A DNA stretch of 53,160 nucleotides from Parcubacteria group bacterium ADurb.Bin326 (lineage in GTDB: Bacteria; Patescibacteriota; Patescibacteriia; 2-01-FULL-39-33), in assembly GCA_002068915.1 (NCBI GenBank), contig MWBE01000053.1, positions 1 to 53,160 on the forward strand, given 5' to 3'. This document shows positions 15,547 to 22,643 of the stretch, piece after piece. The number at the start of each line of letters is the position of its first letter. The stretch's first letter is position 1. Position numbers and translations under genes: made by a program. Below the pieces are notes generated by a model, which was not told the origin of the DNA, searched no databases, and saw nothing but the letters and a program-made list of their open reading frames with translations.

Positions 15547-16113
15547 TTATGTATCCTCAATTGCCACCCACCGTTGACCTGTCCACATATGCTTCTTGCC
15601 GTCTATGCTTTTTATTTTTGCTCCCCCGATAGACATCTTTTCGGCTAACATCGATCTTAGTTCTTTGAAATTTTTTATTTGCTCGTAATTCTTTTTATTT
15701 AATTCTTTTTCTTTATTCTTGTTAGTTGGTCTGTCGGACCGATCCGACCGGTCTGTATGACCGAACTGGCGGTCTGACTGACCGATCTGATTTGAGTTCG
15801 GTCTGTCTGACCTATCTATTTTCAACAGGTAATACACATTGTGGTATCGCTTTCGCTTCTTGCTGATGATTCCCAATTTGATCAGTTGGTGAATGCCTCT
15901 TTGCACGCTGGAAACACTCGCACCGATTTTGTCGGCAATAGTTTTATGGGACGGAAAACAAAAACCATCCTGGTTTGAGAATTCCGCCAGGCAGTTATAG
16001 ATAGCGATGCCGATCGGTTGAATGACACTTCCGTATTCATCAAGGATCACTTTACTGATCCAATACCAGTCGCCATTTCTTAAATCTCTGACTTTTGATT
16101 TTTCGTCCGTCAT
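15547..16113 (-). CDS. HTH_36-type replication-initiator-like protein
   Basis: The 188-residue protein has a winged helix-turn-helix in its N-terminal half: FCFPSHKTIADKIGASVSSVQ followed by GIHQLIKLGIISKKRK, as in phage and plasmid initiators (HTH_36, DnaD-like and lambda O-like proteins). The middle is a repetitive Asp-Arg-Ser linker encoded by four 13-bp inverted repeats, followed by a Lys/Asn-rich AT-rich stretch. The C-terminal 50 residues (MLAEKMSIGG, MWTGQRWVAIEDT) could contact the host helicase. It lies in the leftward operon headed by a Cro-like regulator. It may be a transcription factor instead; initiator function is inferred from fold, position and repeats. Confidence 0.65.
   Translation of the reverse strand: MTDEKSKVRDLRNGDWYWISKVILDEYGSVIQPIGIAIYNCLAEFSNQDGFCFPSHKTIADKIGASVSSVQRGIHQLIKLGIISKKRKRYHNVYYLLKIDRSDRPNSNQIGQSDRQFGHTDRSDRSDRPTNKNKEKELNKKNYEQIKNFKELRSMLAEKMSIGGAKIKSIDGKKHMWTGQRWVAIEDT
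15728..15812. repeat. four iteron-like GGTC-N5-GACC repeats within the HTH gene
   Basis: Perfect copies of GGTCTG-N3-GACC lie at 15728-15740, 15750-15762, 15771-15783 and 15800-15812, starting 22, 21 and 29 bases apart, so they mostly face the same side of the helix. Each is an inverted repeat. Directly next to them, 15664-15724 is a strongly AT-rich tract. Initiator gene with internal iterons plus AT-rich tract is the layout of the phage lambda origin inside gene O. The repeats could also merely reflect an Asp-Arg-rich linker. Confidence 0.55.
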
Positions 16114-16212
16114 AGCAATGAAAACAAAGGCGTGAGAGTTGACCAGACCCTTGATCGCGCCTCATCGCTCCTCTCAATGTCACCACCCATTCAGAGGAGA
16201 GGGATGTGCGGT

Positions 16213-16422
16213 CTATGACTTTGCTTTAGCGAGAGCTCGGTCGATGTTTTCCAATGCTTCCCGGACACTTTGCATAGTCACCGGATTTTCAAGCTCGCCG
16301 ATCGTGAAGTTATTCAGAATGCTCTCCCTCCTCGCCAAGAGTTCTTTCCTCGTCAAAGGTTTTTGATTCAATCTCTTGGCTATCCTGCGGAAGATCCTCG
16401 TCATCAATATTTTGATTCTCAT
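16213..16422 (-). CDS. small basic protein, unknown
   Basis: The 69-residue ORF is Arg/Lys-rich at its start and has a plausible helical C-terminus (RKELLARRESILNNFTIGEL, then ENIDRALAKAKS). It overlaps the upstream 92-residue ORF by 113 bases in another frame, which is long for two real genes. An AGGAGG lies near 16325-16330, just ahead of the upstream ORF's stop, so translation may begin there at a non-ATG codon such as ATT or CTG; that would leave about 35 residues. Function not recognised. Confidence 0.4.
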   Translation of the reverse strand: MRIKILMTRIFRRIAKRLNQKPLTRKELLARRESILNNFTIGELENPVTMQSVREALENIDRALAKAKS

Positions 16423-16588
16423 ATTTTTTGATGTGATCTAAATGCTCCAACAGCATGAACGCCATGCGTTTGAAGCCGGCATGGACACGCCAAACTTCTT
16501 GCTTGCTCGGCTCTCGGCCGAGCACCTCGGACAAGGCGTTTTTGGTAAGCTCAATAAGAGCTTCCTCGTCTTTAGTTGGTTTGGACAT
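16310..16588 (-). CDS. small helical/acidic protein, unknown
   Basis: The 92-residue ORF has an organised N-terminal half, with the segment LIELTKNALSEVLGREPSKQ and then VHAGFKRMAFMLLEHL, and an acidic C-terminal tail. It lies 74 bases downstream of the Cro-like gene. A copy of the operator (16642-16659) sits in that gap, so the gene is probably controlled by the element's repressor. Function is not recognised; small accessory proteins of this kind are common next to phage initiator genes. Confidence 0.55.
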   Translation of the reverse strand: MSKPTKDEEALIELTKNALSEVLGREPSKQEVWRVHAGFKRMAFMLLEHLDHIKKYENQNIDDEDLPQDSQEIESKTFDEERTLGEEGEHSE

Positions 16589-16641
16589 GTGGTTTGGTTC
16601 ATAAGAGTGACCTCACACTTTTATTGACCTCACACGCCTCA

Positions 16642-16659
16642 TTAAGCGTTTTTGCTTAA
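16642..16659. promoter_or_regulatory. operator copy upstream of the small-gene operon
   Basis: TTAAGCGTTTTTGCTTAA is a near-perfect palindrome (one mismatched pair) and matches the sites in the control region at 16902-16919 and 16944-16959. It lies between the Cro-like gene and the 92-residue ORF, as expected for repressor control of the replication operon. Confidence 0.7.
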
Positions 16660-16662
16660 CTT

Positions 16663-16875
16663 TTAAGGCAAAAAAATATCCTCTACTTTTACCCCCAACG
16701 CTAGGGCAATTCTCTGGGCGGTTTCCAAATTCGGCCGTTTTCGTCCGGTCTCATATCGGCTGATCGCTGTGTTATGCTTAAAGCCAAGAATACGGGCTAG
16801 TTTGTATTGCGTTAGCCCTTTCTCGATTCTAAGATCCCTCAGTCGAATGTTGGTTGGCGTTTTTTTCATATTCAT
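16663..16875 (-). CDS. Cro/C1-type helix-turn-helix regulator
   Basis: The 70-residue protein is a single XRE-family HTH domain: IRLRDLRIEKGLTQYKLARI followed by NTAISRYETGRKRPNLETA and the last helix LALGVKVEDIFLP. It has no second domain, so it resembles Cro. It is divergent from the CI-like repressor gene, with the shared control region of 152 bases between them containing repeated operator sites. It probably represses one or both divergent promoters and helps decide between maintenance and excision of the element. Confidence 0.85.
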   Translation of the reverse strand: MNMKKTPTNIRLRDLRIEKGLTQYKLARILGFKHNTAISRYETGRKRPNLETAQRIALALGVKVEDIFLP

Positions 16876-16901
16876 TCTAATTTTAGACCTCTATAGTCAT
16901 A

Positions 16902-17017
16902 TTAAGCAATTTTGCTTAATTCGTCAATTACGGTTCTTGTGGATAAGCATATTTGCTTAATCTTTACATATTTGCTATACTGGACTAAGATAGACTTAAG
17001 GCAATTAATTAAGCAAA
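16902..17017. promoter_or_regulatory. operator cluster between divergent regulators
   Basis: Two palindromes, TTAAGCAATTTTGCTTAA (16902-16919) and TAAGCATATTTGCTTA (16944-16959), and a half-site TTAAGCAAA (17009-17017) lie between the Cro-like and CI-like genes. The full sites are 42 bases apart from start to start, four helical turns. With the copy at 16642-16659 this makes at least four sites with a shared TTAAGCA half. The arrangement resembles the lambda OR region. Confidence 0.8.
16953..16981 (+). promoter_or_regulatory. promoter of the CI-like repressor
   Basis: TTGCTT (16953-16958) and TATACT (16976-16981) are 17 bases apart. The -35 box is formed by the right half of the second operator palindrome, so binding there would block or tune repressor transcription. 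The start codon follows about 40 bases after the expected start of transcription. Confidence 0.6.
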
Positions 17018-17027
17018 TAATAAAAAT

Positions 17028-17750
17028 ATGTCATTTGGCTCATATCTAAAAAAACAAAGAGAAACAAACCAATGGACGGCCAAGGATATCGCAGATCGCC
17101 TTGGCTTTTCTGCCAGCTATGTCAGCCAGCTGGAGAATGATACTCGACTCCCTTCTCAGAAGCAGTTGGGTGTTTTGGCTAATGCCTACGAAGTCTCTGA
17201 AGATGAGTTAAGAAAACAGTGGACCGAAGCAAAGATTCACAAAGTCAGTCTTTCCTCGGATTATAAATTCAACATCAAAGAAGCTGGCGAGAAGCGTGTT
17301 GAAGAGATGACTCACAAATTAGAGGCTGGTTTGGAGGAATTAAAAAAGACGATCACGGCTGATGAAGTGGCTCACTATAAGATGCCGTTGTTCAATAAGA
17401 TTCCGACTGACGATCTTGATCTGCATCTTAAACATGCCGAAGAGTTTATATTTCTCCCAAGGAACGGTATCGTGCGTGGCCACCGTATTTTTGGCATTCG
17501 TGTTTTCGACACTCCTTTTCCTGAAGCAGGCATCATCACCGGCGACCTGATCATGCTTGATGCGGATGTGGAGATTAATGACGGAGACATCGTGGCTCTT
17601 AAGACACCAGACGGATTGGTAATGACTTACTACAAAAAGCGTGGCGACTATCTTGAAATCGCCACCAGTGAAAAAGATTTTAAAAAAAGTTATCCCGTAA
17701 AAGAGACACAGATAATAGGTCGACTAATTTATCACATAAAAAAATATTAA
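17028..17750 (+). CDS. CI-like repressor: HTH plus S24/LexA-type domain lacking the nucleophile
   Basis: The 240-residue protein has an N-terminal XRE helix-turn-helix (KDIADRLGFSASYVSQLEND), a coiled linker and a C-terminal domain with the LexA/CI fold (ITGDLIMLDADVEINDGDIVALK). In cleavable repressors the Gly-Asp-Ser-Met segment provides the catalytic Ser and a Lys lies about 35-40 residues later. Here the corresponding stretch reads VFDTPFP with no Ser, and the Lys position is MTYYKK. The domain is therefore likely kept for dimerisation or cooperativity and not for RecA-stimulated self-cleavage, so control would not follow the usual SOS route. It is followed by a terminator and then the recombinase. 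Confidence 0.82.
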   Translation: MSFGSYLKKQRETNQWTAKDIADRLGFSASYVSQLENDTRLPSQKQLGVLANAYEVSEDELRKQWTEAKIHKVSLSSDYKFNIKEAGEKRVEEMTHKLEAGLEELKKTITADEVAHYKMPLFNKIPTDDLDLHLKHAEEFIFLPRNGIVRGHRIFGIRVFDTPFPEAGIITGDLIMLDADVEINDGDIVALKTPDGLVMTYYKKRGDYLEIATSEKDFKKSYPVKETQIIGRLIYHIKKY

Positions 17751-17754
17751 CCTC

Positions 17755-17783
17755 AGGGCTCGCCAAGAGCCCTGCTGTTTTTT
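17755..17783 (+). terminator. terminator between repressor and recombinase
   Basis: AGGGCTC-GCCAA-GAGCCCT is a perfect 7-bp hairpin, followed after four bases by a run of six T. It lies 12 bases before the recombinase start, so the recombinase is shielded from full repressor transcription or depends on read-through. Confidence 0.75.
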
Positions 17784-17795
17784 ATATCAAATACT

Positions 17796-19358
17796 ATGAG
17801 TACAAATTATTTAATTTACGGCCGTGTTTCTACCTCTCGTCAGGCCGAACGAGAATTGAGTATTCCGGCACAAGTCAAAGCGTGCCAAAAATACGGAATG
17901 GATCGTCATTGGAATTTACTCCCAGATGGCATCTATGAGGAAAAGGGCGAATCGGCAAGAACAACCGATCGTCCTCAATTGCAGAAAATGCTTCATCGTG
18001 CCAAGACCGACAATAAGGTTGATGTGATTTTGGTTCACAAGCTGGATCGTATGTGCCGTAATGTGGCAGACTACGCCGCCATTAAGATGATGCTTAAAAA
18101 GCACGACTGTAAAGTGATCTCAGTCGTTGAGCAGTTTGATGAGTCATTTTCCGGCGAGCTGGTCGAGAACATCATGGCTTCAATCGCTCAATGGACTTCC
18201 CAGAACATCAGCTGGGAGGTCAGGAAAGGTCTTAAAGAGGCCGTAGAGCGTGGTAGATTCCCGGGTGTGGCTCCTTTAGGGTATTTAAACGATAAAAAGA
18301 CCAAATCCCTCATAGTTGATAATATTCGGGCCCCATATGTAAAACTGGCTTTTGAGCTATACGCCACCGGTAAGTATTCTTATGAGTCTTTGTCGGCCGA
18401 GCTCAATAAACGGGGTTTAAGGACTCGTGGAGGCAAATTAGTGGGCAGAAAGACTCTTGAACACATACTGGCAAATTCTCTCTATTATGGGCTTATAAAG
18501 ACTCGATCGGCCACATGTCAGGCAAACTTTCCATCATTGATCACAAAAAAGCTTTTTGATGATGTTCAGGAAAAGATCCAGCACAATAATCATTACGCAG
18601 ACCGTTCACGCAAACACGGTTATACATTGGCCGGTTTTATGAGATGTGCGGAATGCGGATCAATGTTTTGTGGCCAAACGCAAAAAGGTCACCTTTATTA
18701 TTCTTGCAGTCATTGGAAAGACAAAAATTGTTCCCAACGCAAGTATATGCGGTGGGAAGATGCAGAAGGTCAAATCGCAACACATCTTTCGAGGGTTCAT
18801 TTACCGGATAAATTCAAAAAGGTTTTGGATGCTTATTTCCAACACTTCGCCAAAGAGAGGATGTCTCAGGAGGAAAAAGAACGCAAAAGCTTGAAGCAGG
18901 AGTTAGTAAGAATCCAGCAACAAATCCGCAACATTGTCGTGGATCGTTCAAAACGCATTATTGACGCAGAGGTCTTTATAAAGATTCAAGATGAGCTTTT
19001 AAAGGAGAAGGAAATGTATCAGGATCGGCTATCTGAGCTTGAGGGTAAGTCTGACAAATTCGTTCAAAAATTTAATGAGTTGCTGGACTTTACGGATCAT
19101 GCCGACAAGGTATTTCAGAGCAGTGGTAACTATCAAAAACGCACAGTGATGAAGCTATGCTTTGATGGCTTTATAGTACAACAACAAAAACTGACGCCGA
19201 TATGGACGCCAGTCTTTGATGTCTTGATGGATTTGCAAGCTTCCAAAATTGAACCTCCGAAACCGTCAAAAGGCTCGAAAAGCCTTGCAATTTCTAAAGT
19301 TCAAAGTTGGAAATCTGGCGGAGAAGGGGGGATTCGAACCCCCGGAACGCCCAAATAG
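17796..19358 (+). CDS. large serine recombinase (integrase)
   Basis: The 520-residue protein is a large serine recombinase that would integrate and excise the element. The catalytic domain begins YGRVSTSRQ with the nucleophile Ser12, and the conserved HKLDRMCRN segment follows. The recombinase domain (GYLNDKK, then LYGLIKTRS-type segments), a zinc ribbon with four Cys (RCAECGSMF and SCSHWKDKNC) and a coiled coil (residues about 360-430) come next. The final residues GGEGGIRTPGTPK are encoded by the 3' half of tRNA-Ser in reverse, with the stop codon inside the tRNA. So the C-terminus in the integrated state is supplied by the attachment site. Most tRNA-targeting integrases are tyrosine recombinases, which makes this case unusual. 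Confidence 0.92.
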   Translation: MSTNYLIYGRVSTSRQAERELSIPAQVKACQKYGMDRHWNLLPDGIYEEKGESARTTDRPQLQKMLHRAKTDNKVDVILVHKLDRMCRNVADYAAIKMMLKKHDCKVISVVEQFDESFSGELVENIMASIAQWTSQNISWEVRKGLKEAVERGRFPGVAPLGYLNDKKTKSLIVDNIRAPYVKLAFELYATGKYSYESLSAELNKRGLRTRGGKLVGRKTLEHILANSLYYGLIKTRSATCQANFPSLITKKLFDDVQEKIQHNNHYADRSRKHGYTLAGFMRCAECGSMFCGQTQKGHLYYSCSHWKDKNCSQRKYMRWEDAEGQIATHLSRVHLPDKFKKVLDAYFQHFAKERMSQEEKERKSLKQELVRIQQQIRNIVVDRSKRIIDAEVFIKIQDELLKEKEMYQDRLSELEGKSDKFVQKFNELLDFTDHADKVFQSSGNYQKRTVMKLCFDGFIVQQQKLTPIWTPVFDVLMDLQASKIEPPKPSKGSKSLAISKVQSWKSGGEGGIRTPGTPK

Positions 19359-19409
19359 ACGCTCAACGGTTTAGCAAACCGCCGCTTTCAGCCACTCAGC
19401 CACCTCTCC
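19316..19409 (-). tRNA. tRNA-Ser (GCU), attachment site of the element
   Basis: The acceptor arms GGAGAGG and CTTCTCC pair (one G-U), the anticodon loop TTGCTAA gives GCU, a long variable arm follows as in all tRNA-Ser, and the T-arm GGGGG-TTCGAAT-CCCCC is complete. The discriminator base G is followed by an encoded CCA at 19316-19318, whereas the tRNA-Leu at 53 kb has none. The 3' end faces the mobile element and overlaps the recombinase gene by 43 bases. The tRNA is intact, so the element restores its 3' part on insertion. Confidence 0.95.
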
Positions 19410-19464
19410 AAATTGGAATCACTACTTAATTGTAAGGCTACAAAAATACTTCGATAACCCAAAT

Positions 19465-19494
19465 ATTTTAGCATAAATAAAGTATTTTTGTAAA
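19465..19494 (-). promoter_or_regulatory. promoter of tRNA-Ser
   Basis: On the minus strand TTTACA and TAAAAT lie 18 bases apart, about 55 bases upstream of the tRNA 5' end. It is on the chromosomal side, so tRNA transcription is not disturbed by the integration. Confidence 0.6.
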
Positions 19495-19505
19495 GACCTG
19501 GGAAA

Positions 19506-20162
19506 TTAGGCGGCCAGCACTACTGCCTTGATATGTAAAAATCCCTTTTTCTTAAGTTCTTGAGCAATGGCCGAAAGGGTTGCTCCAGTAGTAACGACAT
19601 CGTCGACCAGTATTGCTGTTTCTGTTGAGACTGGAACCTCAGTCGCCTTAAAGGCTCCTTTTAAATTCAACAATCTTTCATTCAAGCCTAAATGAGCCTG
19701 CTGCTCAGTAAATGTTACGCGTCTAATCAAATCATTTCTTGCTGGCAACCCAGTCGTCTCTGAGATAATTTGAGCTATTTTGACTGACTGATTAAATCCA
19801 CGCCAAAGCTCGCGTTTTTTATGCAAAGGAACCGGCACCAAACATCCTGAAGAACAAAAACCTCTAAGCCTTTTAGCGTAAATTTCTTGATTAAGAAAAA
19901 ATCGCAAATCATTCTCAAGACTAGTAATAAAATCGTATTTTAAAGATTTAATTAACGACTTTACTGCTCGATTATCATAACGCCAAACAAAAATTAACTC
20001 ATCAATGTCCGGCACTAACTTGGATCCGAAGGCAGGATTAATTGACTGCTTGCAAAACCCGCATAAGCTATTATTTGACTTGCCACAAGATACGCAAACC
20101 CTAGGAAAAACCAAATCAATCAACAAATCCTTTACTGCCAAGAGGCTCCGTTTACTTTCCAT
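19506..20162 (-). CDS. comF: ComF-family phosphoribosyltransferase-like protein
   Basis: The 218-residue protein has an N-terminal zinc-binding region (FPRVCVSCGKSNNSLCGFCK, four Cys) and a phosphoribosyltransferase fold ending with the PRPP-binding loop ILVDDVVTTGAT. The segment VPVPLHKKRELWRGFNQ is the ComF hallmark. ComF supports uptake of transforming DNA through the inner membrane in competent bacteria. Its start overlaps the end of the upstream gene by 31 bases, so it is the last gene of the secretion operon. This linkage supports a DNA-import role for that operon. Length is typical. Confidence 0.9.
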   Translation of the reverse strand: MESKRSLLAVKDLLIDLVFPRVCVSCGKSNNSLCGFCKQSINPAFGSKLVPDIDELIFVWRYDNRAVKSLIKSLKYDFITSLENDLRFFLNQEIYAKRLRGFCSSGCLVPVPLHKKRELWRGFNQSVKIAQIISETTGLPARNDLIRRVTFTEQQAHLGLNERLLNLKGAFKATEVPVSTETAILVDDVVTTGATLSAIAQELKKKGFLHIKAVVLAA

Positions 20163-20707
20163 TCCTCGCCTGATTTGATTAAATTAACATTTAAAGTACG
20201 ATACAAAACATTACCGCTTTCCCCGTCTCCGACAGTTTGCTCTATTTGCAAACTAACAGCTACGTCTACGCTTGATTGGCTAGATTTAATAAGATTAGCA
20301 GATAAAGCCTTGGCTGAATAGCCATAAAAAGTTCCTGATCCCTCCCTGGTTTGCGTCGCAGAGATAATTGCCGAATAGAATTGCTGAGTAGTTAGAGGCT
20401 TAAGATCTTGAATATTTTTTACCGGCTCATCAGTTGAATAGCTGGCATACCTTTCAGCAAAAGTCATGGCGACTTGTTTGGAGCCCAAAGGGTATTGTTT
20501 TTCATTTTCGATCCTAGTCTGACTGGCTGGCTCTAAAACTACCGGCTCAACAATTGACTCACCCGTCTGAACTGTTGAGGTTGGTGTTTGTGTCAAATTT
20601 ATTGGGGCCTCCTTCGGCCTAAATAGCAACCATAAAAAGAAAGCTACAACCAACACAGCGGCGCCGAGCAACAATCCTATTATTATTTTTTGTCTATTCT
20701 CTAACAT
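20132..20707 (-). CDS. membrane-anchored NTF2/VirB8-like protein of the secretion operon
   Basis: The 191-residue protein has a short cytoplasmic start, one transmembrane helix (residues about 8-29, IIIGLLLGAAVLVVAFFLWL), a Pro/Thr-rich linker and an extracytoplasmic domain. The domain ends with strands VDVAVSLQIEQTV, LYRTLNVNLIKSGEEWKV and the closing NGASWQ. That layout resembles TcpC/VirB8-type proteins with NTF2-like folds, which connect the inner and outer parts of type IV secretion systems. It lies between VirB4 and ComF. The assignment rests on topology and context. Confidence 0.6.
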   Translation of the reverse strand: MLENRQKIIIGLLLGAAVLVVAFFLWLLFRPKEAPINLTQTPTSTVQTGESIVEPVVLEPASQTRIENEKQYPLGSKQVAMTFAERYASYSTDEPVKNIQDLKPLTTQQFYSAIISATQTREGSGTFYGYSAKALSANLIKSSQSSVDVAVSLQIEQTVGDGESGNVLYRTLNVNLIKSGEEWKVNGASWQ

Positions 20708-20720
20708 AGATAATATTTTA

Positions 20721-22640
20721 TCATTCTTTAGGTAGATCCTCTTCTCGCATCATAGCTTCAGCAAACTCCTTCTTGGCCTGCTCGATTTCCAATAATTGAC
20801 GCGGGTCGGAAGTGATAAGCTGATCCTCGGAATAAGAAGCAACGATTTTAACTGCTACATGTTTAGCTCCGGCAAAGAAAATGCCCTCGCCAACGCCACA
20901 TTCTAACAATAAATATTTCTCTCCCTCGGTAAGCAAGAAAGTTTTTTTGATCAAATCAATGGCCGCAGGAGATTGTTTCAATAATAATTGTATCGAAGAA
21001 TTGTTAACTATCGCCTGTCCGTAAGCTGAGGTAAGGAAGTCATTGACGTCTTGCGTAATTGTGGTAACGCCTAAATAATACTTGCGACAACGCTTGACTA
21101 ACGCAAAAATAAACTTAGCCGAATCCTCTCTTTGCATCAACCACCAAGCCTCATCAACTACCAGAATTCTCTTTTTAAGCTCACTTCTGACTATATTCCA
21201 AATATAATTAACAGTGGTATAAATTGCTAAAGGCTTAAGCTCGTCTTCTAAGTCTCGAACCGAAAATACAACTAACTGATTGTTGAGTTGGACGTTAGTA
21301 GGATTATTGAGTAGTCCGGCAAAAGTTCCTTCAGTATATTTCTTCAAACGCAAAACAATGTTTTCTCCACCCTCCATACCCTCCAAAATATCCTGAAAAT
21401 CTTGCATTACCGGCGGTTCAACATAACGCAAATCAGCATCGGGAGTTATGTCTTTTTTGGCATAAGTTTCCAAAAGCGCTCGATCAATAATCGAATCCTC
21501 CTCCGGGGTCACGTCCCCGATCATTAACCTCACTAATCCTTTGACGGTAATTACGGCATTTCTGATAATATCACCCGCCTTAGCGTCTTCACCTATAGCG
21601 CGCGGCAGATCAAAAGGATTAATTTTTCCCTCGGAGTTAAGAGAGATATCAATATAAGTGCCACCCACCGCCTCGCAGAGATGGTTATACTCGCGCTCCG
21701 GATCAATAATTATAACCTCGGTTCCCATCATCAAGCTACGCAAAATCTCAAGTTTTATAGCATAAGATTTACCGGCTCCAGAGGTGGCAAAAACCACGGC
21801 GTTAGCATTTTGGAGGGAAAATCTATCAAACAAAATCAAGCCGTTATTGTGGCGATTAATTCCATAAAGAATGCCATGATCGGAAGTAAGGTCGGATGAT
21901 ACAAAAGGAAAAGATGATGCTGCCGGAGAAGAATTCATGTTGATGAAAACCTGCATCTCATCAAGAGACATTGGCAGAGTAGAATTAAATCCTTGTTCGG
22001 CTTGATAAAAAACACGGCGAGAATAAATCAATGTCGAGCCGAAAAAATTCTCTATTCGCTCCGAAGTTCGGTCTAAATCTTCGAGAGTTTTGGCATAAAT
22101 GGTAACATAGAGCGATATTTGAAAAAAGTGTTCTATGCCTTGCGTCAAATCATCGCGCAATTTTTCCATGTCTCTGAGCGCGGTTTCTGATAGGGGGTCG
22201 CGCGGAGCACCTTTCTCAGCAGCTGAAATAATTCCCGCCTCCAATACACCCACCTTTTTCTTGAGCTGCTTAAGTATTACAGCCGCCTTGACCGGATAAA
22301 AAAACATAGAGATATCGGCGGCAATATCCATGTTAATAATGGGAGCAAACCAACCTACGGCAATATATCTGGGATATTCATAAACAAAAATAGTACGAAC
22401 GAAAAGTTCTCCTAACTTGATATGATTAGGGTTGATCTCCAAAGCCGATGGCGCAATCAAGTCTCTCACCGAGACAACTCCTCGACGATAAATCATCTCC
22501 TCCTCCAAAGCTTCTTTAGACAGAGAAAGTTCCTTGGCTTCTGCAGCCAATCTTTGAGCACCCTTAAGCGGTGGCGGAGGCGTGTACCCCGGAGCCGGCT
22601 GAGGTTGATTCTTGTTGTCTATTTCTTGCGGGTTAAACAT
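20721..22640 (-). CDS. virB4: VirB4-family type IV secretion ATPase
   Basis: The 639-residue cytoplasmic ATPase energises assembly or transport in type IV secretion systems. After a Pro-rich N-terminus and a VirB4-type N-domain, Walker A reads ATSGAGKSYAIK near residue 285, followed by EVIIIDPEREYNHL; Walker B reads RILVVDEAWWLM. The motif TITQDVNDFL near the end is characteristic. The N-terminal half is shorter than in classic VirB4 (about 800 residues); the missing part corresponds to the TraC-like protein encoded immediately upstream, 3 bases away. So the function seems split over two genes. Confidence 0.92.
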   Translation of the reverse strand: MFNPQEIDNKNQPQPAPGYTPPPPLKGAQRLAAEAKELSLSKEALEEEMIYRRGVVSVRDLIAPSALEINPNHIKLGELFVRTIFVYEYPRYIAVGWFAPIINMDIAADISMFFYPVKAAVILKQLKKKVGVLEAGIISAAEKGAPRDPLSETALRDMEKLRDDLTQGIEHFFQISLYVTIYAKTLEDLDRTSERIENFFGSTLIYSRRVFYQAEQGFNSTLPMSLDEMQVFINMNSSPAASSFPFVSSDLTSDHGILYGINRHNNGLILFDRFSLQNANAVVFATSGAGKSYAIKLEILRSLMMGTEVIIIDPEREYNHLCEAVGGTYIDISLNSEGKINPFDLPRAIGEDAKAGDIIRNAVITVKGLVRLMIGDVTPEEDSIIDRALLETYAKKDITPDADLRYVEPPVMQDFQDILEGMEGGENIVLRLKKYTEGTFAGLLNNPTNVQLNNQLVVFSVRDLEDELKPLAIYTTVNYIWNIVRSELKKRILVVDEAWWLMQREDSAKFIFALVKRCRKYYLGVTTITQDVNDFLTSAYGQAIVNNSSIQLLLKQSPAAIDLIKKTFLLTEGEKYLLLECGVGEGIFFAGAKHVAVKIVASYSEDQLITSDPRQLLEIEQAKKEFAEAMMREEDLPKE

Positions 22641-22643
22641 AAA

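Larger units (their letters stand above)
1..19345. mobile_element. integrative element, right end (left end outside window)
   Basis: This stretch carries ParB-like plus methyltransferase genes, a DGR, a defence operon, a phage-like regulator and replication region, and a large serine recombinase that reads into a tRNA-Ser gene. Typical chromosomal genes begin directly beyond the tRNA. The right junction is therefore placed inside the tRNA 3' half, but the exact crossover base cannot be fixed because the other attachment site is not in the window. That the DGR and the defence operon belong to the same element is an inference from continuity; no second tRNA-Ser fragment was seen between them. 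Confidence 0.6.
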
